Below are positions 17,408 to 26,218 of a stretch of DNA of 40,248 nucleotides, one piece after another. Position numbers and translations under genes: made by a program. Numbering within the stretch: position 1 is the stretch's first letter; every line of letters starts with the position of its first letter. Under the pieces are notes generated by a model. It worked only from the letters and a program-made list of their open reading frames with translations. It had not been told where the DNA came from and searched no databases. Origin of the DNA: Actinomycetota bacterium (GTDB taxonomy: Bacteria > Actinomycetota > Actinomycetes > Nanopelagicales > Nanopelagicaceae); contig CANBVR010000010.1 in the NCBI GenBank assembly GCA_947372965.1, positions 1 to 40,248 on the forward strand. The letters run 5' to 3'.

Positions 17408-17908
17408 TCAGCTTTGGTTAAAGAAACTTGCTTGTGCTGCCGCAGTCTTATCTTCATTGCTCACCATTACATTTGGTGGGGTTAGTAGAAAAACTTTAGA
17501 TGTTACGCGTTCAATACTTCCGTAGTGACCGAAAACTAGTCCGGACGCGAAGTCAATTATGCGTTTGCGCTCTGACTCTTCCATGTCACTCAGATTCATA
17601 ATGACTGGTTGTCCACTTCGATAATGCTCACCAATCGTGCGCGCTTCGCTATACATCCGAGGGTGCAAGGTAATGATGCGATCAACTACTGGCGCCTCAT
17701 GAACTTGAACTGATGGAGTAGTGCGCACCGGTGCAACTCGCACTGGTGAAGGTGTATTTCGAAGGTATGAAGGTGTTTCAGAGTCTTGAATGTCTCGACC
17801 TCTAAAACCGCGACGTGGTGTCGATTCAACTACCTCTGGGGCGAGATCTAACTCTTCGTCATCTACTAGCCCTAGAAAATTTGCTGCCTTCTTAAATGCA
17901 TTAGCCAT
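17408..17908 (-). CDS. sepF: Cell division protein SepF
   Basis: SepF anchors the FtsZ ring to the membrane, replacing FtsA, which actinobacteria lack. Of 166 residues, the first few (MANAFKKAANFLGL) form the amphipathic membrane-binding helix. A variable, acidic and arginine-containing linker follows. Residues 75-160 are the conserved SepF core, with QPVIMNLSDMEESERKRIIDFASGL and the dimer-forming FGHYGSIERV. The start is the ATG at 17908, 21 bases after the yggS stop. FtsZ with its C-terminal tail is four genes upstream in the same group. Confidence 0.95.
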   Translation of the reverse strand: MANAFKKAANFLGLVDDEELDLAPEVVESTPRRGFRGRDIQDSETPSYLRNTPSPVRVAPVRTTPSVQVHEAPVVDRIITLHPRMYSEARTIGEHYRSGQPVIMNLSDMEESERKRIIDFASGLVFGHYGSIERVTSKVFLLTPPNVMVSNEDKTAAAQASFFNQS

Positions 17909-17929
17909 GGGTAAATCTTAGGTTAGCCA

Positions 17930-18589
17930 TCAACGAACCCCGAGGATTTGGCTACCTATTCGCACATGTGTCGCGCCCATTGAAATGGCTTCAATAAAGT
18001 CATTGCTCATTCCCGCCGAAAGAACTGGGTATTTTGGAAAATCCTTCACAATTTCCCGTAACCTAGAAAAGGCGGTCAGAGGAGCTTGGCCAAGTGGTCC
18101 CACTGCCATGAAGCCACGTAAATCTAACTGGGTTTTGGTTGTTAATTGGTTTACAAACTCTTGAAGTTCGGTGGGCTTTACTCCGCCCCGATTCTCATTA
18201 TCAGTATCTAGAGAGATTTGTATTAGAACTGATTTCCCAGGACTAAGTGAATCGATCAGCATGGCATGGCGGATCTCATCAAGTGAGTGAATCAAATCGG
18301 CCCAGAGGGAGATAGATTTCAATTTATTACTTTGAATTTGACCTTGGAAATGCCAGATCACATCTGCCGGCATCTGCGGTGCCTTCGCGCTCCCCTCTTG
18401 ATCGCGATTTTCCCCAAAATCTCGCACTCCTAGTTCATACAAAATTTCCACATCACTTAAGGGGAAAGTCTTGGTTACCACTATCAAATTAATCTCATCA
18501 AGGTCGCGGCCGGCGCTTGCAGCAGCATCTGCAATTCTGCTTCTAACAGCGGCAAGATTGTGCTTTAACTCATCGCTCCGAGCGCTCAA
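17930..18589 (-). CDS. yggS: YggS family PLP homeostasis protein
   Basis: YggS (PLPBP) is a PLP-binding single-domain barrel with no catalytic activity that keeps vitamin B6 and amino-acid pools balanced. It has 219 residues. The PLP Lys is K40 in LIVVTKTFP. FGENRDQEG, WHFQGQIQSNK and the C-terminal phosphate site (SMGATHVRIGSQILG) are family marks; most relatives read WHFIGxLQxNK. The TTG start at 18589 overlaps the pgeF stop as TTGA. Its place between ftsZ and sepF is widely conserved though its link to division is unexplained. Confidence 0.94.
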   Translation of the reverse strand: MSARSDELKHNLAAVRSRIADAAASAGRDLDEINLIVVTKTFPLSDVEILYELGVRDFGENRDQEGSAKAPQMPADVIWHFQGQIQSNKLKSISLWADLIHSLDEIRHAMLIDSLSPGKSVLIQISLDTDNENRGGVKPTELQEFVNQLTTKTQLDLRGFMAVGPLGQAPLTAFSRLREIVKDFPKYPVLSAGMSNDFIEAISMGATHVRIGSQILGVR

Positions 18590-19224
18590 AATGAAATCAC
18601 TCCTGCCTGGCGACCAGTATTTTGCAACCTGCGATATGAATAAAAGTCATTTGATTGCTTTGTGCAGACATTTACATACTTTGACTTCACATTAGAACTT
18701 TGTAGCTGAGAAATCGCTCCACTTATCAAATCTAAATTTGAGCGCCCATTCTTTGCGACCATAGAGGGTAACCCTCTTGTGATCTCGGAATACATAATGG
18801 GATCAACTTCATAGCAGTCACCGCAGATTGCTGGGCCAATAATCGCTTCTATCTCTGTTGCTCCTAAAGCGATCATTTGATTAATAGTTTTGGGGATGAT
18901 TCCGTTTACAAGGCCTTTGCGACCTGCATGAATTGCTGCGATAGCAACCTTGGAAGATACAAGTATCGGAAGGCAGTCGGCAGATAAAACTGCAAGCCCT
19001 ACCGATTTATCGGTGGAGATAATTGCATCGCACTCAGGTTCACCTTGCGTATCAAAATCAACATTTATAACTTCGTTACCGTGGACTTGACGCATATATA
19101 TAATTTTGGGAATTGAAAGAAGTTTATTTAACTCCGAGCGATTTGCCGCTACATGTGCATCATCATCACCCACATGCACACCAAGATTTCCACTTGAAAT
19201 CCCAGTGAAAGTAATCCGCGCCAA
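18586..19224 (-). CDS. pgeF: Peptidoglycan editing factor PgeF (YfiH/laccase-domain protein)
   Basis: PgeF family members are zinc-binding hydrolase-like proteins; in E. coli PgeF removes wrongly incorporated serine-containing muropeptide precursors, and others act as purine nucleoside phosphorylases. The 212-residue protein has the metal site residues His in MRQVHGNEV, Cys in SADCLPILV and His in AAIHAGRKGL, plus IGPAICGDCYEVD. It likely starts with TTG at 19224, ten bases from the ftsZ stop. Which substrate it prefers cannot be decided from sequence. It is the first gene after ftsZ, as in most actinobacteria. Confidence 0.92.
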   Translation of the reverse strand: MARITFTGISSGNLGVHVGDDDAHVAANRSELNKLLSIPKIIYMRQVHGNEVINVDFDTQGEPECDAIISTDKSVGLAVLSADCLPILVSSKVAIAAIHAGRKGLVNGIIPKTINQMIALGATEIEAIIGPAICGDCYEVDPIMYSEITRGLPSMVAKNGRSNLDLISGAISQLQSSNVKSKYVNVCTKQSNDFYSYRRLQNTGRQAGVISF

Positions 19225-19233
19225 AATAGCGAA

Positions 19234-20379
19234 CTATCGCATGAAGTCTGGAATATCGATATCGTCCTCAGCAACCAAATCTTCAAATGTGATTCGGCGA
19301 CGTGTGGAAGATGAAACTTCTTCGCCCGTTGGCAGATCAAGAGCCACTGCAAGTGGATCATTTACCGCAATTGGGTCTGCATTTCCTGAAAGTGAGGCTG
19401 CATCAATCACAGGTACTGATACTCGTTTTGGAACTCCACCTTCAAAACCAGCAGCAATGACTGTAACTCGAACTTCATCGCCTAACGCATCATCGATCAC
19501 AGTTCCAAAAATAATATTTGCATCTGGATGTGCTGATTGCGCGACAAGTTCGGCCGCTTCGGAAAGTTCAAACAAACCAATATCTGAGCCACCTGCAATA
19601 GAAAGCAAGACACCATGAGCTCCATCAATTGAGGCTTCAAGTAGTGGGCTAGAAATAGCAAGTTCTGCCGCTCGAGTTGCTCGTGCTTCGCCGCGAGCTG
19701 AGCCAATACCCATAAGAGCAGAACCAGCTCCAGCCATAACACTTTTCACATCTGCAAAGTCGAGATTTATTAATCCAGGAGTTGTGATCAAATCAGTTAT
19801 ACCTTGGACTCCAGAAAGTAAAACTTGATCGGCACTTCTAAACGCTTCGATTTGCGAAATTGAACGATCCGAAATTGCGAGTAAGCGATCATTTGGAATT
19901 ACAATCAAGGTATCTACTTCTTCACGTAAATTTGCAATACCTTCATCTGCTTGTGCTGTTCTGCGCTTTCCTTCAAAGGTAAATGGTTTTGTAACAACTC
20001 CAACCGTTAGCGCACCTAAATCTTTTGCAATCTTTGCAACAATCGGTGCACCGCCTGTACCAGTTCCGCCACCTTCACCGGCAGTAACAAAAACCATATC
20101 TGCACCGCGAAGCATCTCTTCAATTTCTTCGGAATGGTCAAGGGCTGCTTGGCGACCAATTTCAGGTGCAGCACCAGCACCGAGGCCGCGAGTTAACTTT
20201 CTTCCAATATCTAATTTCACATCGGCATCACTCATGATTAGTTGTTGTGCATCCGTATTTATTGCGATGAACTCAACGCCTTTTAATCCGGCTTCAATCA
20301 TGCGATTAATTGCATTGACTCCGCCGCCGCCGACGCCGACAACTTTGATAACTGCTAAATAATTTTGTGGTGTTGCCAC
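19234..20379 (-). CDS. ftsZ: Cell division GTPase FtsZ
   Basis: FtsZ polymerises into the division ring. The 381-residue protein has the N-terminal [16 protein letters not shown]-like segment (here NAINR), the tubulin signature GGGTGTG at residues 103-109, the T7 catalytic loop VNLDFADV-like stretch ([12 protein letters not shown]) and a C-terminal tail ending [10 protein letters not shown], the conserved peptide bound by SepF and FtsW. The GTG at 20379 is the right start because it gives the usual short N-terminus ([12 protein letters not shown]) and has GAGG ten bases upstream. A longer reading frame upstream crosses the promoter. About 125 bases separate it from ftsQ, with its own promoter. 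Confidence 0.97.
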   Translation of the reverse strand: MATPQNYLAVIKVVGVGGGGVNAINRMIEAGLKGVEFIAINTDAQQLIMSDADVKLDIGRKLTRGLGAGAAPEIGRQAALDHSEEIEEMLRGADMVFVTAGEGGGTGTGGAPIVAKIAKDLGALTVGVVTKPFTFEGKRRTAQADEGIANLREEVDTLIVIPNDRLLAISDRSISQIEAFRSADQVLLSGVQGITDLITTPGLINLDFADVKSVMAGAGSALMGIGSARGEARATRAAELAISSPLLEASIDGAHGVLLSIAGGSDIGLFELSEAAELVAQSAHPDANIIFGTVIDDALGDEVRVTVIAAGFEGGVPKRVSVPVIDAASLSGNADPIAVNDPLAVALDLPTGEEVSSSTRRRITFEDLVAEDDIDIPDFMR

Positions 20380-20403
20380 GAGTGCCTCTTCCCTTACCCT
20401 AAA

Positions 20404-20416
20404 TCTCAACTTGAGA
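20404..20416. repeat. 13-bp palindrome in the ftsZ leader
   Basis: TCTCAACTTGAGA is a perfect inverted repeat with a single central base. It lies between the predicted ftsZ transcription start and the ribosome site, about 25 bases before the GTG. It could be an operator or a small mRNA hairpin. No regulator can be named. Confidence 0.4.
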
Positions 20417-20435
20417 GTTATGGTGTGCTCAACTA

Positions 20436-20464
20436 AAACTAGGGTGATACGAAGGTGCAATCAA
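20436..20464 (-). promoter_or_regulatory. ftsZ promoter
   Basis: On the minus strand TTGATT (20464-20459) and TAGTTT (20441-20436) are 17 bases apart, matching the sigma-A pattern at TTG and TAnnnT. Transcription would start near 20429, giving a leader of about 50 bases. A separate ftsZ promoter is known in many actinobacteria. Confidence 0.52.
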
Positions 20465-20505
20465 CGACCGACACGAAAAAGAAAGTTATTTAATTTCTTA
20501 TTACA

Positions 20506-21201
20506 TCACTTAACGATTGGTGCGGTTGGAGTACTTAAATCAATAAAAGAAATCTTCTTATTTTCCGGCAATAGTAAAAGGCGATGAAGCACTTCGATTT
20601 TTGTCGAAATTGAATCTCCGCTACCCCACTCGATTAAGAGATCTGGCTTTCGTAAGGAAGATGTCATAGTTGCATGAAGGTTTGAAGAGATCAGCAAGCT
20701 AGTCATGGCCTGCAAAATATCTTCAGGCAGGTTGGCCACAAATTCTGCGGCAAATTTTCTCGTTTCAGGTGCACTTGCCATGAGGTTTACCTGTGGCAAA
20801 TTGCTTGGGGCATCTAGGGCGGTGAATTCCACCCCACTTGAATCTAGATAGCGAAGGGCTCCTGATTCGCCCGAAAATAGCGCTACCGGAATTCGCTGCT
20901 CTACCTTTATTGAAACTTTTCCATTAAGCCAGTTCCTTGATACCGAACTCCTCGCGACCCAATCAATATTTTCAAGAGCCTTTCTGGCCGCTGCCATATT
21001 CGCTCTGGCCAATGGCTCGCCGACCTTTAATCCGGAGTTGGAGGAAGCAATCGAAGTAGAAATAAGAACGACCTGTTTTGTCCCAGTGATATTGATCTGT
21101 TTAATTGCCAAGATATTTGACCATCCAAGACCATATGCAAGCCCAGCCACCAACAAAAGGGCAATGATCGATCTAATTAGCCGCTTAAATCTTTTAGGCA
21201 A
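20506..21201 (-). CDS. ftsQ: Cell division protein FtsQ
   Basis: FtsQ (DivIB) is a bitopic membrane protein that links FtsL/FtsB and the septal synthase FtsW-FtsI. It has a short basic cytoplasmic start (MPKRFKRLIR), one membrane span at about residues 11-28, a POTRA domain (INITGTKQVV, then GEPLARANMAAARKALENIDWV) and a beta-rich FtsQ domain (SVSRNWLNGKVSIKVEQRIPVA). At 231 residues it is compact. The TTG start at 21201 overlaps murC by eight bases. The position between murC and ftsZ matches other actinobacteria. Confidence 0.92.
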   Translation of the reverse strand: MPKRFKRLIRSIIALLLVAGLAYGLGWSNILAIKQINITGTKQVVLISTSIASSNSGLKVGEPLARANMAAARKALENIDWVARSSVSRNWLNGKVSIKVEQRIPVALFSGESGALRYLDSSGVEFTALDAPSNLPQVNLMASAPETRKFAAEFVANLPEDILQAMTSLLISSNLHATMTSSLRKPDLLIEWGSGDSISTKIEVLHRLLLLPENKKISFIDLSTPTAPIVK

Positions 21202-22579
21202 AGCGATCCTCGAGATTTTTCAAAAGTACTGGCGCTAGAGAATTAACATCTCCGGCCCCCAAAGTAACTACGACATCACCAGGTTTTGCGAGTTCACTAA
21301 TCTCTTCTACAACTTCAATCATTGACGGTTGGTATTTGACCTTATTCGAATCAATTTCTTTTGTGATAAGTAAAGAAGATACCCCTGCGATGGGTTGTTC
21401 ACTGGCTGCATAAATTTCAAGTAGATATATTTGATCTGCCAAGCTAAGTGCATTTGCAAAGTCAGAGGCAAACATTGCGGTTCGGGAATAACGATGCGGT
21501 TGGAAAATGACTATAACTCGCCCAGAGCCAGCAAATCTTCGGGCTGTCTCTAAAGTAACCCGAACCTCAGTTGGGTGATGCCCATAGTCATCGATTACGG
21601 TGATTCCATTTACTGTTCCGCGATTTTCAAAGCGACGTCTTGCTCCCGAAAAACTTTCTAGACCGTCTAGCAATTGCGGAAAACTTGCTCCTACTTCTAA
21701 CCCTGCCACAAGTGCCGCTGTTGCATTTTGCAGGTTGTGGGCCCCTGGAATCGTAAGAACTAGTTCTCCCAGGACTTTACCTCTTCTGATAACTCGCACA
21801 CTTCCACCTTTTGCCGCCAGCGACTGGTGTGAAAACGAGAATTCACCATCGGCGCCATAAGTGTGAATCGCGATATCACTACGGTTTATGCGAGAGAGAA
21901 GCTCGACAACTCCCGGGCTATCTATTCCGGCAACGAGGAAGCCGCCAGGTTTAATTGAAGCAACGAACTCTTCAAATATTTTCAACACAGATTCCAGATC
22001 CGGGAAATGATCTACGTGATCTAGTTCGATATTGGTAATGATTGCACCTAGCGGCTTGTACTCAAGAAATGAACCATCTGACTCATCTGCTTCGGCTACG
22101 AAGACTTCTCCAGTCCCTAGATGAGCATTTGTTCCAGAGCGGTTTATTGCGCCTCCGATTGCAAAAGAAGGATCCATCCCGGCACTTTGAAGAGCTACCG
22201 TCAACATTGAAGTCGTTGTGGTCTTGCCATGGGTACCTGCTACGGCGATTGCTTTTGAACCACTCATCAAAATCGATAACGCCTTTGCGCGAGTTAATAT
22301 CAAAATTCCAGCTTCTTTGGCGGAAATCAGTTCTGGATTGGATTCACTTATGGCGCTTGTGTAAACCAAGACTTCGGCATTTGAAATATTTGAAGCATGG
22401 TGCCCGATAAATACAGTTGCTCCTAAGGTTCGCAAACCTTCTAAAACCGGGGAATCCTTGGCATCACTTCCAGAGACGTTGATTCCTCGCGAGATCATAA
22501 TTCTTGCAATTCCACTCATGCCGGCGCCACCCAAGCCAATAAAGTGGACTCTCTTACGGTCCAACTCTGCAAGATTCAA
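21194..22579 (-). CDS. murC: UDP-N-acetylmuramate--L-alanine ligase
   Basis: MurC adds the first amino acid, L-alanine, to UDP-MurNAc in the cytoplasm. Of 461 residues, the N-terminal Rossmann-like domain starts VHFIGLGGAGMSGIA (11-25) and binds UDP-MurNAc. GTHGKTTT (115-122) is the ATP-binding loop of Mur ligases. EADESDGSFL and DHVDHFPD hold the metal-binding residues, and VIDDYGHHPTEV is the MurC-specific motif. The TTG start at 22579 overlaps the murG stop as TTGA. Confidence 0.97.
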   Translation of the reverse strand: MNLAELDRKRVHFIGLGGAGMSGIARIMISRGINVSGSDAKDSPVLEGLRTLGATVFIGHHASNISNAEVLVYTSAISESNPELISAKEAGILILTRAKALSILMSGSKAIAVAGTHGKTTTTSMLTVALQSAGMDPSFAIGGAINRSGTNAHLGTGEVFVAEADESDGSFLEYKPLGAIITNIELDHVDHFPDLESVLKIFEEFVASIKPGGFLVAGIDSPGVVELLSRINRSDIAIHTYGADGEFSFSHQSLAAKGGSVRVIRRGKVLGELVLTIPGAHNLQNATAALVAGLEVGASFPQLLDGLESFSGARRRFENRGTVNGITVIDDYGHHPTEVRVTLETARRFAGSGRVIVIFQPHRYSRTAMFASDFANALSLADQIYLLEIYAASEQPIAGVSSLLITKEIDSNKVKYQPSMIEVVEEISELAKPGDVVVTLGAGDVNSLAPVLLKNLEDRFA

Positions 22580-23670
22580 TTAGCTCTCCCGAGAACTTCC
22601 AAGGCCATTTGTCCAATCATGGCATCTGCCGGTAAATCTGCTGAATTCAAAACACGGTTCCGTTTGAGTGAGGCGCTTTGCATCAAGGAATTTAGATTCG
22701 ACATCAACCATTCACTATTAAATGCGCTGTTTAGGCAAATCTGCGCTCTCCCGTTTGCCACCAAATCCTGCGCGTTGGCTTCCTGCTCGCCATTACCGAT
22801 TGGGAGTGGAATTAATAGTGCGTATCGATCTACAGATGCAATCTCTGCGCAGGAGACCGCGCCACTTCTAGCAATAACTAGATCGGATATTGCATAAATT
22901 TGCGCCATATTTTCGATATATGAAAGTGGGGCATACCCGAAACGCGCCGCTGGCAGCTGATTTCCTCGACCAACCGAATGAATAACGTTGTAACCGCGAT
23001 CTATTAATTCCGTAACACTTGCGGCGATGACATCATTTATACGTTTTGCACCAAGTGAGCCACCAAAAATAAAGATGTTTTTGGATTTTGGGTTCAAGTT
23101 TAACTTTGAAGATAGCTCCAACTTTAATTGAGTTATTTGACTATCGGAAAGGCTTCGAACTGCCCTAATTTCAGACCTAATTGGCATACCAACAAGTTTT
23201 GCCGATCCCCAGCGCCCACCCAAGGACTTGGCACCCTCAAATGCAATCGTGACTTTATCTGTAAACCTGGCTCCAACTTTATTGGCCCAACCAGGCTTGG
23301 CATTTGCCTCATGAATAATTATTGGAATATTACGAATACGGGCCGCGAGATAAACGGGAGCAGATACATATCCACCAAAACCGATAACTAACTTCGAGCC
23401 ATTTAGTAATTTCAGGCTCTGTAGAACAGAAAGAAGGAATTTCACTGGCCAGATAATGGTGGCAACTGAGAAACTACGTGGAAATGGCGCTTTAAGTATC
23501 TTATGGAAATGTAGATTCGTCTTAGGCAAGAGATCGGCTTCAACCCCTCCTGAAGTGCCAACAAAGTCACATTTTATATCCGGGGAATTGGCCATAAGCC
23601 AATTTCCAACTGCGAGAGCTGGCTCTACATGGCCTGCTGTTCCGCCTCCAACTAGAGTTACGAGTTTCAT
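22576..23670 (-). CDS. murG: Undecaprenyl-PP-MurNAc-pentapeptide GlcNAc transferase
   Basis: MurG adds GlcNAc to lipid I to give lipid II on the inner face of the membrane. It is a 364-residue GT-B glycosyltransferase. The N-terminal GGGTAGHVEPALA is the glycine-rich loop, and GFGGYVSAPV and HEANAKPGWANK follow. The C-terminal domain has the second glycine loop FGGSLGAKRIN and the UDP-GlcNAc site, RSGAVSCAEI and IPLPIGNGEQEANA; most relatives have PxxxxxxxQxxNA with His or Asp-Gln, so this one is slightly varied. It overlaps ftsW and murC by four bases each. Confidence 0.97.
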   Translation of the reverse strand: MKLVTLVGGGTAGHVEPALAVGNWLMANSPDIKCDFVGTSGGVEADLLPKTNLHFHKILKAPFPRSFSVATIIWPVKFLLSVLQSLKLLNGSKLVIGFGGYVSAPVYLAARIRNIPIIIHEANAKPGWANKVGARFTDKVTIAFEGAKSLGGRWGSAKLVGMPIRSEIRAVRSLSDSQITQLKLELSSKLNLNPKSKNIFIFGGSLGAKRINDVIAASVTELIDRGYNVIHSVGRGNQLPAARFGYAPLSYIENMAQIYAISDLVIARSGAVSCAEIASVDRYALLIPLPIGNGEQEANAQDLVANGRAQICLNSAFNSEWLMSNLNSLMQSASLKRNRVLNSADLPADAMIGQMALEVLGRAN

Positions 23671-24854
23671 CCGCGGGCAACTTTACGAGATTTTAGAATG
23701 GCTTTTAATTCTGGTTCTCTACGAGCGACATTGAGAACAAAACCGATAGCTATAAAATTGGCAATTAGTGAAGATCCACCATACGAAATAAATGGAAGTG
23801 TCACGCCGATTACTGGCACTAAACCCACATCCGTTAGTAGATTTACCAAGATTTGCAGAATCAACCAGCAACCAATTCCAGTTACTGCATACTTTGCAAA
23901 AGAATCTTTGGTTGAAATCGCCACTCTGAATATTGCAAAAATTAAAATTGAATAGAGTGCGATAACAGCGAAAGTTCCAAGAAGCCCCATCTCCTCCCCG
24001 ATAACGGAGAAGATAAAATCGGTATGTGCCTCTGAGAGGTTGGCCCACTTCTGTTTACTGGCCCCGATACCAACGCCAAATACTCCTCCGCTGGCCAAAC
24101 TCATCAAGCTATGCGCCGGTTGCCAACCAGCAAATTTATAAACTGAAGGAGCGAATGGATCAAGAACGGCGCGAAATCTTCTAAGTCGACTTGGCTGAGA
24201 AATTGCGAGGAAGAGCCCGCTACCAAAGGCAACAACAAAAACCCCAAAGATTGTTCGTAGATCTATACCCGATACAAAAAGCATGGCTATGGCAATTCCC
24301 GCAACAATGGTTGCTGTTCCCAGATCTTTACCGGCAAGGATTAAACCTAAGAAGAGCGCCGTTCCTGGAATTATCAGGCCAAAGGCGCTTGAAGATTTAT
24401 CTCTCTCAACGCGTTCTTGATGGCGGCACAATTGCCTTGAGATGTAAAAGATCAAGGCAAGTTTGGCAAATTCACTTGGTTGTATTAAAAACGACCCAAA
24501 GCCAACCCAGTTTTTATTACCACCGATGCTTTTACCAATAACAATAGGTAAAACTAAAGCCGCTCCCCCAGCGAATACAGATATTCGCGCAAGGAGATCC
24601 CAGATACCAACTTTTACCAAAGCGCCATAACTGGCTAGAACTAGTCCGATAATTAGGAAGAGAAATTGGCGTAAAAATATGCCGTAGGCGTTTCCATACT
24701 GCTCGAGGGAAGTAACCGAAGAAGCGGATAGAACCATAACTAAACCCAATCCAGCAAGTGCAAGAACTGTACTCATGATCATGAAGTAGTCAGCTGTTGG
24801 CTTTTGCAAGAAACTTCGATACTGATGCAAACTTGAGTTATTGCGTTTCATCAT
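23667..24854 (-). CDS. ftsW: Lipid II polymerase FtsW
   Basis: FtsW is the SEDS-family glycan polymerase of the septum and works with the transpeptidase FtsI. The 395-residue protein has about ten membrane segments beginning near residue 24. Family marks include IGKSIGGNKNWVGFG, QPSEFAKLALI, AGKDLGTATIV, the WQPAHSLMSLASGG loop, AHTDFIFSVIGEE and the last motif VIGVTLPFISYGGSSL. It follows murD with an ATGA overlap and precedes murG in the same way. FtsW is preferred over RodA because of its dcw location. Confidence 0.96.
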   Translation of the reverse strand: MMKRNNSSLHQYRSFLQKPTADYFMIMSTVLALAGLGLVMVLSASSVTSLEQYGNAYGIFLRQFLFLIIGLVLASYGALVKVGIWDLLARISVFAGGAALVLPIVIGKSIGGNKNWVGFGSFLIQPSEFAKLALIFYISRQLCRHQERVERDKSSSAFGLIIPGTALFLGLILAGKDLGTATIVAGIAIAMLFVSGIDLRTIFGVFVVAFGSGLFLAISQPSRLRRFRAVLDPFAPSVYKFAGWQPAHSLMSLASGGVFGVGIGASKQKWANLSEAHTDFIFSVIGEEMGLLGTFAVIALYSILIFAIFRVAISTKDSFAKYAVTGIGCWLILQILVNLLTDVGLVPVIGVTLPFISYGGSSLIANFIAIGFVLNVARREPELKAILKSRKVARG

Positions 24855-26218
24855 TTCACCAAACGATTTACGGAAGATTCGAAGGAAGTACCACGTTCAG
24901 CATAAGATTTGAATTGGTCCATTGAAGCACAAGCAGGGGCAAGTAAAACTGTATCTCCCGGCTGGGCAAGTTCGATGGCTTTTGATACAACTAAATCCAT
25001 TAACTCCTGACTGGATCCAGTCATATCAATTCTATGTATGGAAATATCTGGCGCATATTTTATGAGCGCTTGTGCAATCAATTCGCGGTCGCTACCAATC
25101 AGAATCGCGGCCTTTATGCGGGGTGCACTTTTTTGAACAAGTAAATCCATCTTTGCGCCTTTAGCAAGTCCTCCGGCAATCCAAATATTTGAAAGGTGCG
25201 AAGCTAGTGCCGCAGAAGCTGCATGGGGGTTGGTTGCCTTTGAATCATTCACCCAATTAATGTCGTTCGAAGTCTTAACTAACTCAAGACGATGATGGTC
25301 CAACTCAAAAGAAGCTAAACCAGCTTTTACAACTGGATGGGCAACCCCCAAAGCAAGAGCAATGCCACCAGCCGCCATGGCATTCGCCACATTATGCGGC
25401 ACGGTAGGTTTTATATCGGATAATTCTGCAAATAATTCCGCTGCGTCCGGTGAAGTTACAAAAGCTCGATCCACTAGTAGCTCTTCTACTAAACCTATCT
25501 CGCCTGGCTGTGGAGTATCCAAACCAAAGAATATCTTCTTACCAGCCCAAGATGCAGAACGTAAGATTATTTCAGGATCTGAGAGATTTAGAATTGCACA
25601 CTTTGTCTTCTCTAAAAGTTTTAACTTTGCATTTGCATAATTAGTGAAACTTCCGTGCCAATCAATATGATCTTCAGCAATATTTAAAATAGCTACCGCC
25701 TCAAAATTGGGAAGTTCTGCCCAATCAATTTGAAATGAGGAAAGTTCCAAGAGTAGAAGCTCAAAATTTGCCGGATCTGCAACCGCTGCAATTGCTGGAA
25801 ATCCAACATTCCCGCAGGCGATGGCGCTAATTTTTGCCTCTTTTAAAATTGTCTCAAGCATCTGGACGGTTGTTGTTTTGCCATTTGTTCCAGTTATTGC
25901 AACCCATTTCTGCCCAGGATTTAATTCTTCCTTAACCAACCATGCAAGATCCAATTCACTTAAAATTTCAACCCCAGATTGACGAAGTTTTTCTATCGCT
26001 GGGTGGCTCTTCTTCCATCCAGGCGAAATGACTGCTAGATCTATCGACCCAGAGGGCAAATCATGAAGTACTTTCCGACCTGAGATCTCGCTAACTTTCT
26101 CATCAAAAATTTGAAGTTCACTTACACGTTCGGCTAAAAACTCGATTACCCCTGCACCGGTAGTACCAGCTCCAACAAGTAAAACTTTCTTGGAAGATAG
26201 TTCGCCAAGGAATGACAT
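24851..26218 (-). CDS. murD: UDP-MurNAc-L-alanine--D-glutamate ligase
   Basis: MurD adds D-glutamate to UDP-MurNAc-L-Ala. The 455-residue protein starts SFLGELSSKKVLLVGAGTTG, the UDP-binding domain. The ATP loop GTNGKTTT is at residues 110-117, LELSSFQID and NIAEDHIDWHG are the metal and substrate motifs, and WVNDSKATNPHA is the usual C-terminal signature. I chose the ATG at 26218 because it overlaps the mraY stop as TAATG. An ATG six codons upstream lies wholly inside mraY. Confidence 0.96.
   Translation of the reverse strand: MSFLGELSSKKVLLVGAGTTGAGVIEFLAERVSELQIFDEKVSEISGRKVLHDLPSGSIDLAVISPGWKKSHPAIEKLRQSGVEILSELDLAWLVKEELNPGQKWVAITGTNGKTTTVQMLETILKEAKISAIACGNVGFPAIAAVADPANFELLLLELSSFQIDWAELPNFEAVAILNIAEDHIDWHGSFTNYANAKLKLLEKTKCAILNLSDPEIILRSASWAGKKIFFGLDTPQPGEIGLVEELLVDRAFVTSPDAAELFAELSDIKPTVPHNVANAMAAGGIALALGVAHPVVKAGLASFELDHHRLELVKTSNDINWVNDSKATNPHAASAALASHLSNIWIAGGLAKGAKMDLLVQKSAPRIKAAILIGSDRELIAQALIKYAPDISIHRIDMTGSSQELMDLVVSKAIELAQPGDTVLLAPACASMDQFKSYAERGTSFESSVNRLVK

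Noticed and set aside
20380-20460. 27-codon N-terminal extension of FtsZ
   Set aside because: It covers the predicted promoter and leader; the GTG at 20379 gives the normal FtsZ N-terminus with a ribosome site.
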